This document shows positions 35,381-43,810 of a stretch of 64,000 bases of DNA, in pieces. The DNA comes from DASUCS01 sp041166385 (GTDB taxonomy: Bacteria > Actinomycetota > Acidimicrobiia > Acidimicrobiales > JACDCH01), in the NCBI GenBank assembly GCA_041166385.1, contig JBEEFW010000123.1, positions 1 to 64,000 on the forward strand, in the 5' to 3' direction. Below the pieces are notes generated by a model. It was not told the origin of the DNA, did not search any database, and was given only the letters and a program-made list of their open reading frames with translations. Both the position numbers and the translations under genes were made by a program. Within the stretch, counting starts at the first letter, position 1. Each line of letters begins with the position of its first letter.

Positions 35381-35790
35381 TTCCCGGGCCCGATGTCGAA
35401 GTCGAGGTGCGCGGTGGGAGGGCACGCGTTCTGGCGATCGAGCTGTACGACAACTCTGTCGCGGTCACATGGCGCCTGGCGCCGACGCCCGACTTCGATG
35501 CGCTCGACGCATTCGCGCTCGCGGCAACCGACCGTGACACCGACGGACTGCCGCCCCGTGATCGGGAACGCATCCAGGACATCGTGCGCCGAGGACTCGA
35601 GCGAAATCACCTACACCAGGTCGGCCTCACCGACGACGTCGGCACGGAGTACACCGCCGCCGGCTCCGGATGGAGCGGCGGAATGAACGAGATGCACGGC
35701 CGGGCGACGTTCTGGTCCGCAGTGCCCGACCGCGCCAGCGTGCTGTACGTCGAGCTCCTCGGCGCTCGGTTCGAGGCGCCGGTCACCTGA
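35377..35790 (+). CDS. Hypothetical beta-rich protein, 137 aa
   Basis: A 137-residue, strand-rich protein (VEVEVRGGRARVLAIELYDNSVAVTWRLAP, in parts, then GWSGGMNEMHGRATFWSAVPDRASVLYVELLG). GTG start in a GTGA overlap with the upstream small gene. No family is recognised. The paired small genes at the end of the lipid operon are translationally coupled and may form a two-subunit unit. Confidence 0.65.
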   Translation: MIPGPDVEVEVRGGRARVLAIELYDNSVAVTWRLAPTPDFDALDAFALAATDRDTDGLPPRDRERIQDIVRRGLERNHLHQVGLTDDVGTEYTAAGSGWSGGMNEMHGRATFWSAVPDRASVLYVELLGARFEAPVT

Positions 35791-35830
35791 AGCGGGGTAG
35801 CGATCTCGCTGAATGGGGTAGGGGCGGACC

Positions 35831-36505
35831 ATGACCGCGCTTCTCCCGAGCGACAAGCGGAAGGTCGCCGCCGCCAAACGACGGTTCCGCATGTTCTATC
35901 CAGGCGGGTTCCACGACGAGGACTACGTCGTCATGGAGCGCTTGTACAAGTGGGACGCACACCGCGCGTGGGCAAAGGTGCTGGCGCGAGAGGACTTCGA
36001 CGCGATGTTGCGCGCCAGCCGCTACGAGGAGATCGCCGCGGCCGCAGTCAAGATCGAGTCGCGGACGAACCTGCTCTTCTCGTTCGAGAAGATGGCGATT
36101 CGCGACGCGGTCAACTCACCGAGCGGAGCGAAGGAATTTGCCGCCGGTCTGTACGACTGGCTGTATGGCCACGGCGGCGAGAAGTCCAAGTTCGAACGCT
36201 GGTGCCAGACGGTCGCGGAACTCCCCCGGCGGCAGACCCGTGTCGCGACGTGGCCGGTCGTCACCGTGTTCGGCTTCATCGCCAGACCGAAGGTGCACAT
36301 CTTCCTGAAGCCAAACGTGACTCGTCTGGCCGCGGACCGCTACGGGTTCGACTTTCAGTACCAGTCACGGCCGCAATGGGGCCCGTACGCCAGTCTGCTC
36401 GACTTCGCCAAGACGCTCCGCCGGGATCTCGCGGACTGGCGACCGCGGGACATGATCGACATCCAGTCGTTCATCTGGGTACTCGGTTCGAGCGAGTACG
36501 ACTGA
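35831..36505 (+). CDS. Conserved hypothetical protein, 224 aa
   Basis: A 224-residue soluble protein. Notable segments are FRMFYPGGFHDEDYVVMERLYKWDAH, NLLFSFEKMAIRDAV, KEFAAGLYDWLYGHG and ARPKVHIFLKPNVTRLAADRYGFDF. The arrangement of aromatic residues and charged helices is well conserved-looking, but I cannot name a family. It stands 40 bases after the lipid operon with its own possible RBS. It ends 5 bases before the convergent FAD oxidase. Confidence 0.68.
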   Translation: MTALLPSDKRKVAAAKRRFRMFYPGGFHDEDYVVMERLYKWDAHRAWAKVLAREDFDAMLRASRYEEIAAAAVKIESRTNLLFSFEKMAIRDAVNSPSGAKEFAAGLYDWLYGHGGEKSKFERWCQTVAELPRRQTRVATWPVVTVFGFIARPKVHIFLKPNVTRLAADRYGFDFQYQSRPQWGPYASLLDFAKTLRRDLADWRPRDMIDIQSFIWVLGSSEYD

Positions 36506-36509
36506 GCAG

Positions 36510-37871
36510 CTACGGGAGCAGCACGTTCGGGTTGAGTATCCCGGCGGGGTCCAATGCTCGTTTGATGGCCCGCATCGCGTCTATCTCCGCAGCCGACCGG
36601 TTGAGGTGCAGCCAACGCTTCTTTGCGGTGCCGATGCCGTGCTCGGCCGAGATGCTCCCGCCCTTTTCCGCCACGAGGCCGAGCACCGCGGCGTCGATGC
36701 GCTCGTCGTCGGGCGCGACCCCGGTGACGTTCACGTGGAGGTTGCCGTCGGCGGCATGCCCGAACAGCCACACCCGCGCCGCCGGCTCGACGACGGCAAC
36801 TCGCAGCTTGACCTCGTCGACGAACGCCGCGAGCGCACCGGCCGGCAGGGTGACGTCGAGCTTGTGCGGCGGACCTATCTGGTTGAGCGCTTCCGTATGT
36901 GCTTCGCGGTACCGCCACAGGTCGGCACGCCGACCGGCGTCGGTGGCCACCGCCACGTCGACCGGATCCAGGTGCGAGACCGCTGACGCAAACGCGTCGG
37001 ATGGATCGACTCGGTCAGCGCACTCGACCAACAGATACGCGGCAGCATCGGACAGCGGCGGCGGCAACCCGAAGGTCGCACACACGAGCGCGAGCCCATC
37101 GGTGAAGAACAGCTCAGCCGCTTCGACTGACGGCAGCGTGCGGCGCAACTGGGCGCACGCCGCGAGCGCGCCATCGACGGAGTCGAAGCCGAGCAACGCA
37201 ACCACGCGCTCGTCGAAGCGCGGCACCAGTCGGAGTCGCGCGGCGGTGACGATGCCCAGCGTGCCCTCGCTCCCGCACAACAGGGACGGAAGGTGGTAGC
37301 CGGTGTTGTCCTTGATCAGGCCGTCGAGATGCGAGATCACCGAGCCGTCGCCCAACACGGCCTCGACGCCGGACAGCTGCGCGCGCGTGTCGCCATAGCG
37401 GGCCACCTTCGAGCCGCCTGCGTTCGTCGCGATCGATCCCCCGACAGTGGCCGTGTCGCGCGCGCCCCAGTCGACGCCGTAGTCCCACCCGCCATCACGC
37501 GCCGCCCGCTGTGTGCCTGCGATCGTGGCACCCGCGCCCGCGGTCAGTTGCCCCGCCACGTCGTCGACGGGCGACACCGAATCCAGCCGGCGCAGCGACA
37601 GCACGATCTCGCCGTCGAGGGGAACGCTGCCGCCGACGAGCCCGGTGTTGCCGCCCTGCGGCACGATCGCGACACCGTTGGCGGCGCACCACGTGACCAC
37701 GGCGCTGACCTCTTCGGTGGAGCCTGGGCGGACGACGGCGTCCGTCGATCCTGCGAAGCGTCCGGTCCAGTCGACGGTATAGCTCTCGGTGACCGACGGA
37801 TCGGTCAGCACGTGCGCCGCGCCGACGATCGAGCGAAGTTCGTGGAGGGTCAGCGCGATCGTTCGAGCCAA
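36510..37871 (-). CDS. FAD-linked oxidase (D-2-hydroxyglutarate / D-lactate dehydrogenase type)
   Basis: A 453-residue VAO-family flavoenzyme. The FAD-binding domain has VPQGGNTGLVGGSVP (about residues 70-84), TVGGSIATNAGGSKVARYG and CGSEGTLGIVTAARLRLVP. The C-terminal domain carries WLFGHAADGNLHVNVTG and SAEHGIGTAKKRWLHLNRS, with active-site residues and a motif usual in D2HGDH/DLD. It is a single-subunit enzyme, unlike glcD at 5514-6938. Its 5' end overlaps NudC by 22 bases on the same strand, so the two genes are read together. Confidence 0.9.
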   Translation of the reverse strand: MARTIALTLHELRSIVGAAHVLTDPSVTESYTVDWTGRFAGSTDAVVRPGSTEEVSAVVTWCAANGVAIVPQGGNTGLVGGSVPLDGEIVLSLRRLDSVSPVDDVAGQLTAGAGATIAGTQRAARDGGWDYGVDWGARDTATVGGSIATNAGGSKVARYGDTRAQLSGVEAVLGDGSVISHLDGLIKDNTGYHLPSLLCGSEGTLGIVTAARLRLVPRFDERVVALLGFDSVDGALAACAQLRRTLPSVEAAELFFTDGLALVCATFGLPPPLSDAAAYLLVECADRVDPSDAFASAVSHLDPVDVAVATDAGRRADLWRYREAHTEALNQIGPPHKLDVTLPAGALAAFVDEVKLRVAVVEPAARVWLFGHAADGNLHVNVTGVAPDDERIDAAVLGLVAEKGGSISAEHGIGTAKKRWLHLNRSAAEIDAMRAIKRALDPAGILNPNVLLP

Positions 37872-38620
37872 TCGTCGATGAGGCGGCGGGCGATGCTGAT
37901 TCCCGGCGGGATCGCCGGAAGATCATCAGCCTTGAACCACTGCGCGTCGACGATCTCCGTCGGATCGATGACGATGTCGCCGTCCGTCCAGTCGGCGTTG
38001 AACCCGAGCATCAACGAATGCGGGAACGGCCACGGCTGGCTGGCCCAGTACCGCACGTTGTCGATCTCGACGCCGACCTCCTCACGCACCTCACGATGCA
38101 CCGCCTCCTCGAGCGTCTCGCCAGGCTCGACGAAACCAGCGAGACAGCTGTACATCGGAATCGGGAACGTGCGCCCTCTCGCCAGCAGCGCGCGACCGTC
38201 GTCGCGCTCGATGAGCGTGATGATCGCGGGAGCCAGCCGAGGGAACGCGAGCAGGCCACAGGCGGGGCAGCGGCGCGCCCGCTCACCCATCGCCTCCTCC
38301 GTCGGTGTCGCGCAGCGTCCGCAGAACCGGTGCGTGCGCTCCCACTCGACGAGCTGCACGGCGCGTCCGGCGATCGTGAACGTGATGTCGTCGACCTGTC
38401 CCCACAGGCCCATGAGTGGCACTGCGCCCGTGCCGGGCTCGTCGTCGACGGCGAGGGCCCAGCAGGGACGATCGTCGAGCGTGCCGAGGAAGATCGCGCC
38501 GTCGAGCTCGTGATCACTCTCCTCCGCCACGAGGATCGTGCCGGCGCCGACGACGAACACGAGAGGCTCGCCCCGCTCGTCGGGAGCGTGCATGTGGGGA
38601 ATGAACCGTCCGGGCTTCAC
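37850..38620 (-). CDS. nudC: NAD(+) diphosphatase NudC (Nudix, zinc ribbon)
   Basis: A 256-residue NADH/NAD pyrophosphatase (and RNA deNADding enzyme in the characterised family). It has a zinc ribbon CGRC...CPAC near residues 100-120, the Nudix box GFVEPGETLEEAVHREVREEVGVE and the family-specific SQPWPFPHSLM motif following it. The length is normal. The start MKPGRFIPHMH is preceded by a weak RBS. It overlaps the FAD oxidase gene at the 3' end. Confidence 0.93.
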   Translation of the reverse strand: MKPGRFIPHMHAPDERGEPLVFVVGAGTILVAEESDHELDGAIFLGTLDDRPCWALAVDDEPGTGAVPLMGLWGQVDDITFTIAGRAVQLVEWERTHRFCGRCATPTEEAMGERARRCPACGLLAFPRLAPAIITLIERDDGRALLARGRTFPIPMYSCLAGFVEPGETLEEAVHREVREEVGVEIDNVRYWASQPWPFPHSLMLGFNADWTDGDIVIDPTEIVDAQWFKADDLPAIPPGISIARRLIDDWLERSR

Positions 38621-38635
38621 ACGCGGGAGGGTACG

Positions 38636-39883
38636 TCAGCGAGCGAGGGCCAGCGCAGTGGTGAGGATGGCCAGCCCGTGGTCGAGCTCATCGTCCGTGA
38701 TCGTGAGGGGCGGGATCAAACGCAGCACGTTGTCGTTCGGACCGCACGTGAGCACGAGCAACCCTTCGTCGAAGCACTGCCGTTGCACGGCCGCGGCGGC
38801 CTGGGCGTCGCGCAGCTCGACACCGATCATCAGCCCGACCCCGCGCACGTCGCGCACGATGTCGGGGTTGGCCGCTCCGACCGCGGCCAACCGAGTGAGC
38901 GCGACGGCGCCGAGCAGCTGCGCCCGTTCGTAGCAGTGGCCCCGCTCGAGCGCGTCGAGCGTCGCGAGCGCGGCGGCACATGCGACCGGGTTGCCACCGA
39001 AGGTCGAGCCGTGCGTGCCTTGCGGCCAACGATCCATGAGCGAGCGGCCGGCGATGATCCCGCCGAGGGGCAAGCCCGACGCGATTCCCTTGGCGAAGAG
39101 CACGACATCCGGGCGTACGCCGAACGTCTCGGCGGCGAACGGCCGGCCGGTGCGTCCCATCCCCGACTGCACCTCGTCGAAGACGAGGACGATGTCGTGC
39201 GCCGAACAACGCTCGCGCAGCCCGTCGAGCCACGCGGCGGGCGGCACGACGTAGCCGCCTTCGCCGAGCACCGGCTCGACGATCATGCAGCCGATCTGGC
39301 CGCGCTGTGCGGTGAGGACACCGTCGAGCGCGTCGAGCGCGCCCGGTACATCGCCGTACGGCACGTGGAAGACCATCGGAAGCAGCGGTTCGTAGCCGTC
39401 GCGGTACTTCGACTTCGTGGACGTGAGCGTGGTGGCCGCGAGCGTGCGGCCGTGGAAGCCGCCGGAGAAGGCGATCACGCCGCCGCGACCGGTGACCTTG
39501 CGCGCCAACTTCAACGCGCCGTCGACGGCCTCCGCTCCGGAGTTCGAGAAGAACACGCGCGGCTCATCGATGAACGGAACCAGTGCACCCAGGCGCTCGG
39601 CCAGCTCGATCGCCGGCTGGTGGCGGGTGACGACAGATGTGTGGATCAGCGCGCGCGCTTGCCGCTCGATAGCGGCGACGACGAGTGGATGGCAGTGTCC
39701 GACGTTCGTGACGCCGATGCCCGACCCGAAGTCGAGGAAGCGTCGGCCCTCCACGTCGGTGATCCAGCAGCCTTCGCCGCGCTCGGCCACGATCTCGAAG
39801 TAGCCGGGCAGCACGCCGGCCATCGCACTGTCGTACCGTTCGAGCCAGTCCACTGTCCGCGTCGAGTGGTCGACCGCGCTCAC
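38636..39883 (-). CDS. Class III omega-aminotransferase (GABA aminotransferase-like)
   Basis: A 415-residue PLP-dependent aminotransferase. It has FFSNSGAEAVDGALKLARKVTGR (cofactor phosphate loop), AFSGGFHGRT, EPVLGEGGYV, LVFDEVQSGMGRTG with the pyridine-binding Asp and LFAKGIASGLPLGG with the Schiff-base Lys (about residue 265). The family covers GabT, PuuE, ornithine and acetylornithine transaminases. The adjacent aldehyde dehydrogenase (4-base overlap) makes GABA or another omega-amino acid the likely substrate. It is followed by nudC after 15 bases. Confidence 0.9.
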   Translation of the reverse strand: MSAVDHSTRTVDWLERYDSAMAGVLPGYFEIVAERGEGCWITDVEGRRFLDFGSGIGVTNVGHCHPLVVAAIERQARALIHTSVVTRHQPAIELAERLGALVPFIDEPRVFFSNSGAEAVDGALKLARKVTGRGGVIAFSGGFHGRTLAATTLTSTKSKYRDGYEPLLPMVFHVPYGDVPGALDALDGVLTAQRGQIGCMIVEPVLGEGGYVVPPAAWLDGLRERCSAHDIVLVFDEVQSGMGRTGRPFAAETFGVRPDVVLFAKGIASGLPLGGIIAGRSLMDRWPQGTHGSTFGGNPVACAAALATLDALERGHCYERAQLLGAVALTRLAAVGAANPDIVRDVRGVGLMIGVELRDAQAAAAVQRQCFDEGLLVLTCGPNDNVLRLIPPLTITDDELDHGLAILTTALALAR

Positions 39884-41331
39884 GAGTCGCCCGCCGTCGG
39901 CGTGTCGATCTGGGCGCGCTGCAGCCGACCCGAGTAGTCGACGTACACGGTCTTGATCTGGCTGAACTGCTCGATGCCTCTCGCGCCGGCTTCGCGAAAC
40001 CCGTTGCCGGTGTGTTTGGTGCCCCCGAACGGGAGCGGGATCTCGGCGCCGATCGTGGGGGCGTTCACGTAGACGATCCCAGTGTCGATGCGGTCGACCG
40101 CGTGCAGCGCGGCGTTGATGTCGCGGGTGTAGATCGCCGCGGACAGGCCGTATTCGACGGAGTTGACGACCCCGATGGCCTCGTCGAGATCACCGATCTC
40201 GAGCACGGTCAGGACCGGCCCGAACACCTCTTCTCTCGCGATGCGATGCTCCGGTTTCACGTCGACCAGGACCGTGGGCTCGACGAACGTGCCGCCCTCG
40301 CATCCGTCGACGTCGAGCCGGAGCCGGCCGCCCGTCGCAATGTGAATGCCTTCCTTGCGCGCCGCCTCGATGACACCGAGGATGCGGTCGCCGGACGCCC
40401 GGTTGATCACCGGACCGACGTCGGTACCCGGAAGGCAGGGATCGCCGAGCCGCAAGGCGGCCGCACGCGCTGTGATGCGCTCGACCAGCTCCGACGCGAT
40501 CGCGGGATCGACGATCAGCCGCGAGGTCGACGTGCAGCGCTGCCCGGCTGTGCCGAACGCTCCGAAGATCACCCCATCGACGACGAGATCGAGGTCAGCG
40601 TCGGCGCGCACGATCATCGCGTTCTTGCCGCCGAGCTCGAGCGAGACGAGTCGCGGGCCTGTCTCCATCGCCGCGGCCGCGACCTTGCGGCCGGTCGGCA
40701 CCGAGCCGGTGAAGCTCACCGCACTGATGCCGGGATGCGTGGCCAGCGCGGCGGCCGGCTCGGCAAAGCCGTGCACGATCTGGATCAGCGCGCGGGGCAC
40801 TCCGGCCTCGATGCACGCGGCGACGAAGGCGTCGGCGCACGCCGGCGAATGCTCTGACGGCTTCAACACGATTCCGTTGCCGGCCAGGAGTGCGGGGAAG
40901 CACTTCCACGACGGGATGGCCACGGGGAAGTTCCACGGCGTGATCATCCCGACGACCCCGACGGGTTGGCGGGTCGTCCACGCCATCTTGTCGGCCAACT
41001 CGGACGGGACCGTTTCGCCCCACGCGCTGCGCCCTTGGCCGGCGACGAAGTCGGCCATGTCGACCGCTTCCTGCACGTCGCCGCCGGCCTCGACCAAGAC
41101 CTTGCCGACTTCGCGGCTGACGAGCTCTGCGAGCTCATCCTTGCGGCCGGCGAGCACTGCGCCCGCTCGCGCGATGACTGCCGCTCGGGCGGGAATCGGC
41201 AGTGCGGCCCAGGAGCGCTGCGCCTCGGAAGCCGTCGCCACGGCCTCGTCGACAGCGCCCGCGTCGGCGGCCTCGAACGATCCGATGACCTCCGCAGGTC
41301 GAGCAGGATTGACGGAATCGAACGATGACAT
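39880..41331 (-). CDS. Aldehyde dehydrogenase (succinate-semialdehyde / omega-oxoacid type)
   Basis: A 483-residue NAD(P)-dependent ALDH. It has TPWNFPVAIPSWKCFPALLAGNGIVLKPS, the general base in LVSLELGGKNAMIV, the nucleophile Cys in FGTAGQRCTSTSRLIV (about residue 285) and the C-terminal FGGTKHTGNGFREAG. It is 4 bases upstream-overlapping with the omega-aminotransferase, so the pair probably converts an omega-amino acid through a semialdehyde to a dicarboxylate. The ATG at 41331 is used; the longer frame runs through the divergent regulator. It lies 48 bases from the RpiR regulator, which probably controls it. Confidence 0.92.
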   Translation of the reverse strand: MSSFDSVNPARPAEVIGSFEAADAGAVDEAVATASEAQRSWAALPIPARAAVIARAGAVLAGRKDELAELVSREVGKVLVEAGGDVQEAVDMADFVAGQGRSAWGETVPSELADKMAWTTRQPVGVVGMITPWNFPVAIPSWKCFPALLAGNGIVLKPSEHSPACADAFVAACIEAGVPRALIQIVHGFAEPAAALATHPGISAVSFTGSVPTGRKVAAAAMETGPRLVSLELGGKNAMIVRADADLDLVVDGVIFGAFGTAGQRCTSTSRLIVDPAIASELVERITARAAALRLGDPCLPGTDVGPVINRASGDRILGVIEAARKEGIHIATGGRLRLDVDGCEGGTFVEPTVLVDVKPEHRIAREEVFGPVLTVLEIGDLDEAIGVVNSVEYGLSAAIYTRDINAALHAVDRIDTGIVYVNAPTIGAEIPLPFGGTKHTGNGFREAGARGIEQFSQIKTVYVDYSGRLQRAQIDTPTAGDS

Positions 41332-41379
41332 GAGTGGAACCTCCGTTTCTGCTCGGTGCCATAGCGTAACATTTGTTTC
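41332..41379. promoter_or_regulatory. Shared intergenic control region between ALDH operon and RpiR regulator
   Basis: Only 48 bases separate the divergent starts. It contains an AT-rich short inverted repeat AACATTTGTT at 41368-41377 (AACA/TGTT arms), immediately upstream of the regulator ATG. It is a candidate operator or overlapping promoter element. It rests on position and symmetry only; no binding site for this regulator is known to me. Confidence 0.4.
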
Positions 41380-42222
41380 ATGACAGTCGGGGTCCGGGTG
41401 CAGGACCTGCGGGATGAGCTCACCGTGGCCGAGCGGAAGCTGGCCGAGGTGGTTCTCGGCGAGCCCCAGACCGTGGCGTTCGGCACCGTGGCATCGCTGG
41501 CCCGCGCCGCCGGCACGAGTGGTGCCAGCGTGGTGCGGTTCGCGAACCATCTCGGCTACGAGGGTTTCATCGAGTTGCAGGCGGCCGTCCAGCAGGAGCT
41601 GGCGGGTCATCTGCGTCCGGCCGTCGAGCGCATCCGCCAGCCCGCACACGACGACGTCGTCGGTCGCACGATGGCGGTCGAGGTCGACAACGTCGTGGCG
41701 TCGCTCGAGGCCATCGACCGCCGCATGCTCAGTGCCGCGGCTGCACGCCTCGCCGCCCCCAAGGCCCGTGTCGTCGTCCTGCCGGGTAGCGCGTCGTTCG
41801 GCGTTGGCTATCACCTCGCCGATCAACTCGGCTTGCTGCGCGACGGGGTCACGTTGGCGTGGGGCTCCCCCGCTCCGGTCACCGCGACGCTGGCTGCCCT
41901 CAAGCGCACTGACGTGCTCGTGGCGATCGACGTTCGGCGCTACGACGTGGCCGTGCTCGACGGCACCTCACTCGTGGCCGACCGCGGAGTCCCGCTCATC
42001 GCCATCACCGACTCCGCGTTGTCGCCACTGGCCACGCGGGCGACGGCGACGTTCACGATCGCCGGCGAAGGCGCCGGTCCGTTCGACAGCCAGACCGGAG
42101 CGATGGCGGTGGCCAACGCCCTGATCACCTCCGTGGCGCAACGGCTGCGAGCGACCGCCACCCGACGGCTCGACCGCGTCGAGCAGGCGTGGCGAACGGC
42201 GGGCGTGCTCACCGATTCGTAG
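41380..42222 (+). CDS. MurR/RpiR-family transcriptional regulator
   Basis: A 280-residue regulator. The N-terminal HTH_6 domain (VAERKLAEVVLGEPQTVAFGTVASLARAAGTSGASVVRFANHLG, in parts) is followed by a SIS sugar/phospho-isomer-binding domain (VVVLPGSASFGVGYHLADQLGLL, PLIAITDSALSPLA). Family members sense sugar phosphates or other small ligands and usually control adjacent catabolic genes. It is divergent from the aminotransferase/ALDH operon and followed after 10 bases by gamma-glutamyltransferase, so it probably regulates both. Confidence 0.9.
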   Translation: MTVGVRVQDLRDELTVAERKLAEVVLGEPQTVAFGTVASLARAAGTSGASVVRFANHLGYEGFIELQAAVQQELAGHLRPAVERIRQPAHDDVVGRTMAVEVDNVVASLEAIDRRMLSAAAARLAAPKARVVVLPGSASFGVGYHLADQLGLLRDGVTLAWGSPAPVTATLAALKRTDVLVAIDVRRYDVAVLDGTSLVADRGVPLIAITDSALSPLATRATATFTIAGEGAGPFDSQTGAMAVANALITSVAQRLRATATRRLDRVEQAWRTAGVLTDS

Positions 42223-42232
42223 GCTGCGCTCC

Positions 42233-43804
42233 GTGCACACCGTCACACGTCATGCCCCGCGAGGCATGGTCGCCTCCGTCGATCATCTTGCGTCCGCCGC
42301 CGGTGTCGCGATGCTCCAGCGGGGCGGGTCGGCCGCCGACGCCGCCATCGCCGCCAGCGCGGTGCTCGCCGTCACCGCTCCGCACCTCTGCGGGATGGGT
42401 GGCGACCTGTTCGCCCTGGTGCATCAGGGCGACGGCGCGCCGGAGGCGTTGAATGCCTCCGGACGAGCCGGCAGTGGCGCCGATCCTGTCCAGCTGCGGC
42501 TCGAAGGTCACGACGTCATGCCGTTCGCCGACGATCTGCGTGCCGCGCCGGTGCCCGGGTGCGTCGACGGCTGGCTCGCGCTCCACGAACGCTTTGGTCG
42601 TCTCGCGCTGGCCACGGTGCTCGAACCGGCGATCGTCTACGCGGCGAGCGGTTTCCCCGCGTCGCCGTTGCTCGCCGGCATGGCCGGTCAGCTTCGGGGG
42701 GTCGAGGGCGCCGAGGATCTCACCGGCGCGGGCCGGCTCGGGCACGGCGATCTCGTACGGCGGCCCGGTGTCGCGCTCTCGCTGCAAGCCGTCGCGGCGC
42801 ACGGCCGGTCCGGCTTCTATCAAGGGCTCTTCGGCGAAGGGCTGCTCGCCATCGGGAACGGCGAGTACGCACCCGCCGATCTCGCCACGCCGCTGGCCGA
42901 CTGGGTGGAACCGCTGTCGGTCAACGTGTGGGGCCACGACGTGTGGACGATCCCACCGAACTCGCAGGGCTACCTCACCTTGCTCGGAGTGGCGATCGTC
43001 GAAGACCTTCCGCTCCCCGACGCGCCCGACGACGGATTATGGCCGCATCTGCTCGTCGAGGCGGCGCGCGCCGCGGCATACGACCGGCCCCAGCGGCTCT
43101 ACGAAGGTGCCGACGTGTCGTCGTTGTTCACGTCGGATGAGGTCGCGCGCCGTCGCGCCATGATCGACGCGGACTCGCGCGCGACGCTCGCTTCACCTGC
43201 AGGCGCCGGCGACACCATGTATCTGTGCGCGGTCGACAGCGAGCGCATGGGCGTTTCGCTCATCCAGTCGAACGCCAAGGGCTTCGGGTGCAACGTGTTC
43301 GAACCGACGACAGGCATCGGCTTGCACAACCGCGGCATCGGCTTCTCGCTCGAGCCGGGCCATCCGGCTGAGTACGGCCCCGGCAAGCGTCCGCCACACA
43401 CGCTGGCACCGGCGCTCATCACGCGCCCCGATGGATCGCTTCGAGCGGTCATCGGCACGATGGGCGGCGATGCGCAGCCACAGATCCTGCTGCAGCTGAT
43501 CACCCGCCTGCTCCGCCATGGCGAGGTGGCGGGGTCGGTCATCGGGGCGCCGCGCTGGGCGCTGATCGGTTCCGGCGCATCGGGCTTCGACACATGGGCC
43601 GATCCCGACGGGGCCAGCGTGGCCATCGAGACCATCGCCCCTCCCGCGTGGGGTGAGGCGTTGCGCGAGCGCGGTCATGCCGTCGACGAGATCGACGGCA
43701 TCTTCGGTTCGTTCGGCCACGCCCATGTCATCGAGGTGACGAACGACGGCCTCGCCGGCGCCGCTGATCCGCGCGCGCTGATCGGCGCCGCCGCGGGGTA
43801 CTGA
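42233..43804 (+). CDS. Gamma-glutamyltransferase family protein
   Basis: A 523-residue N-terminal-nucleophile hydrolase of the GGT family. The N-terminal half has GMVASVDHLASAAGVAMLQRGGSAADAAIAA and CGMGGDLFAL. The self-processing Thr that starts the small subunit is probably in GDTMYLCAVD (about residue 325), and NSQGYLTLLG and GTMGGDAQPQILLQLITRLL follow. There is no signal peptide, so unlike periplasmic Ggt it is cytoplasmic. It may cleave gamma-glutamylated amines feeding the neighbouring omega-aminotransferase and ALDH. Its stop lies inside the target-site duplication of the mobile element that follows. Confidence 0.9.
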   Translation: MHTVTRHAPRGMVASVDHLASAAGVAMLQRGGSAADAAIAASAVLAVTAPHLCGMGGDLFALVHQGDGAPEALNASGRAGSGADPVQLRLEGHDVMPFADDLRAAPVPGCVDGWLALHERFGRLALATVLEPAIVYAASGFPASPLLAGMAGQLRGVEGAEDLTGAGRLGHGDLVRRPGVALSLQAVAAHGRSGFYQGLFGEGLLAIGNGEYAPADLATPLADWVEPLSVNVWGHDVWTIPPNSQGYLTLLGVAIVEDLPLPDAPDDGLWPHLLVEAARAAAYDRPQRLYEGADVSSLFTSDEVARRRAMIDADSRATLASPAGAGDTMYLCAVDSERMGVSLIQSNAKGFGCNVFEPTTGIGLHNRGIGFSLEPGHPAEYGPGKRPPHTLAPALITRPDGSLRAVIGTMGGDAQPQILLQLITRLLRHGEVAGSVIGAPRWALIGSGASGFDTWADPDGASVAIETIAPPAWGEALRERGHAVDEIDGIFGSFGHAHVIEVTNDGLAGAADPRALIGAAAGY

Positions 43805-43810
43805 CCTCAG
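43801..43810. repeat. Target-site duplication, left copy (CTGACCTCAG)
   Basis: A 10-bp direct repeat identical to 44197-44206. It is itself nearly palindromic (CTGA-CC-TCAG) and includes the TGA stop of the gamma-glutamyltransferase gene. It marks the left boundary of mobile element A. Confidence 0.8.
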
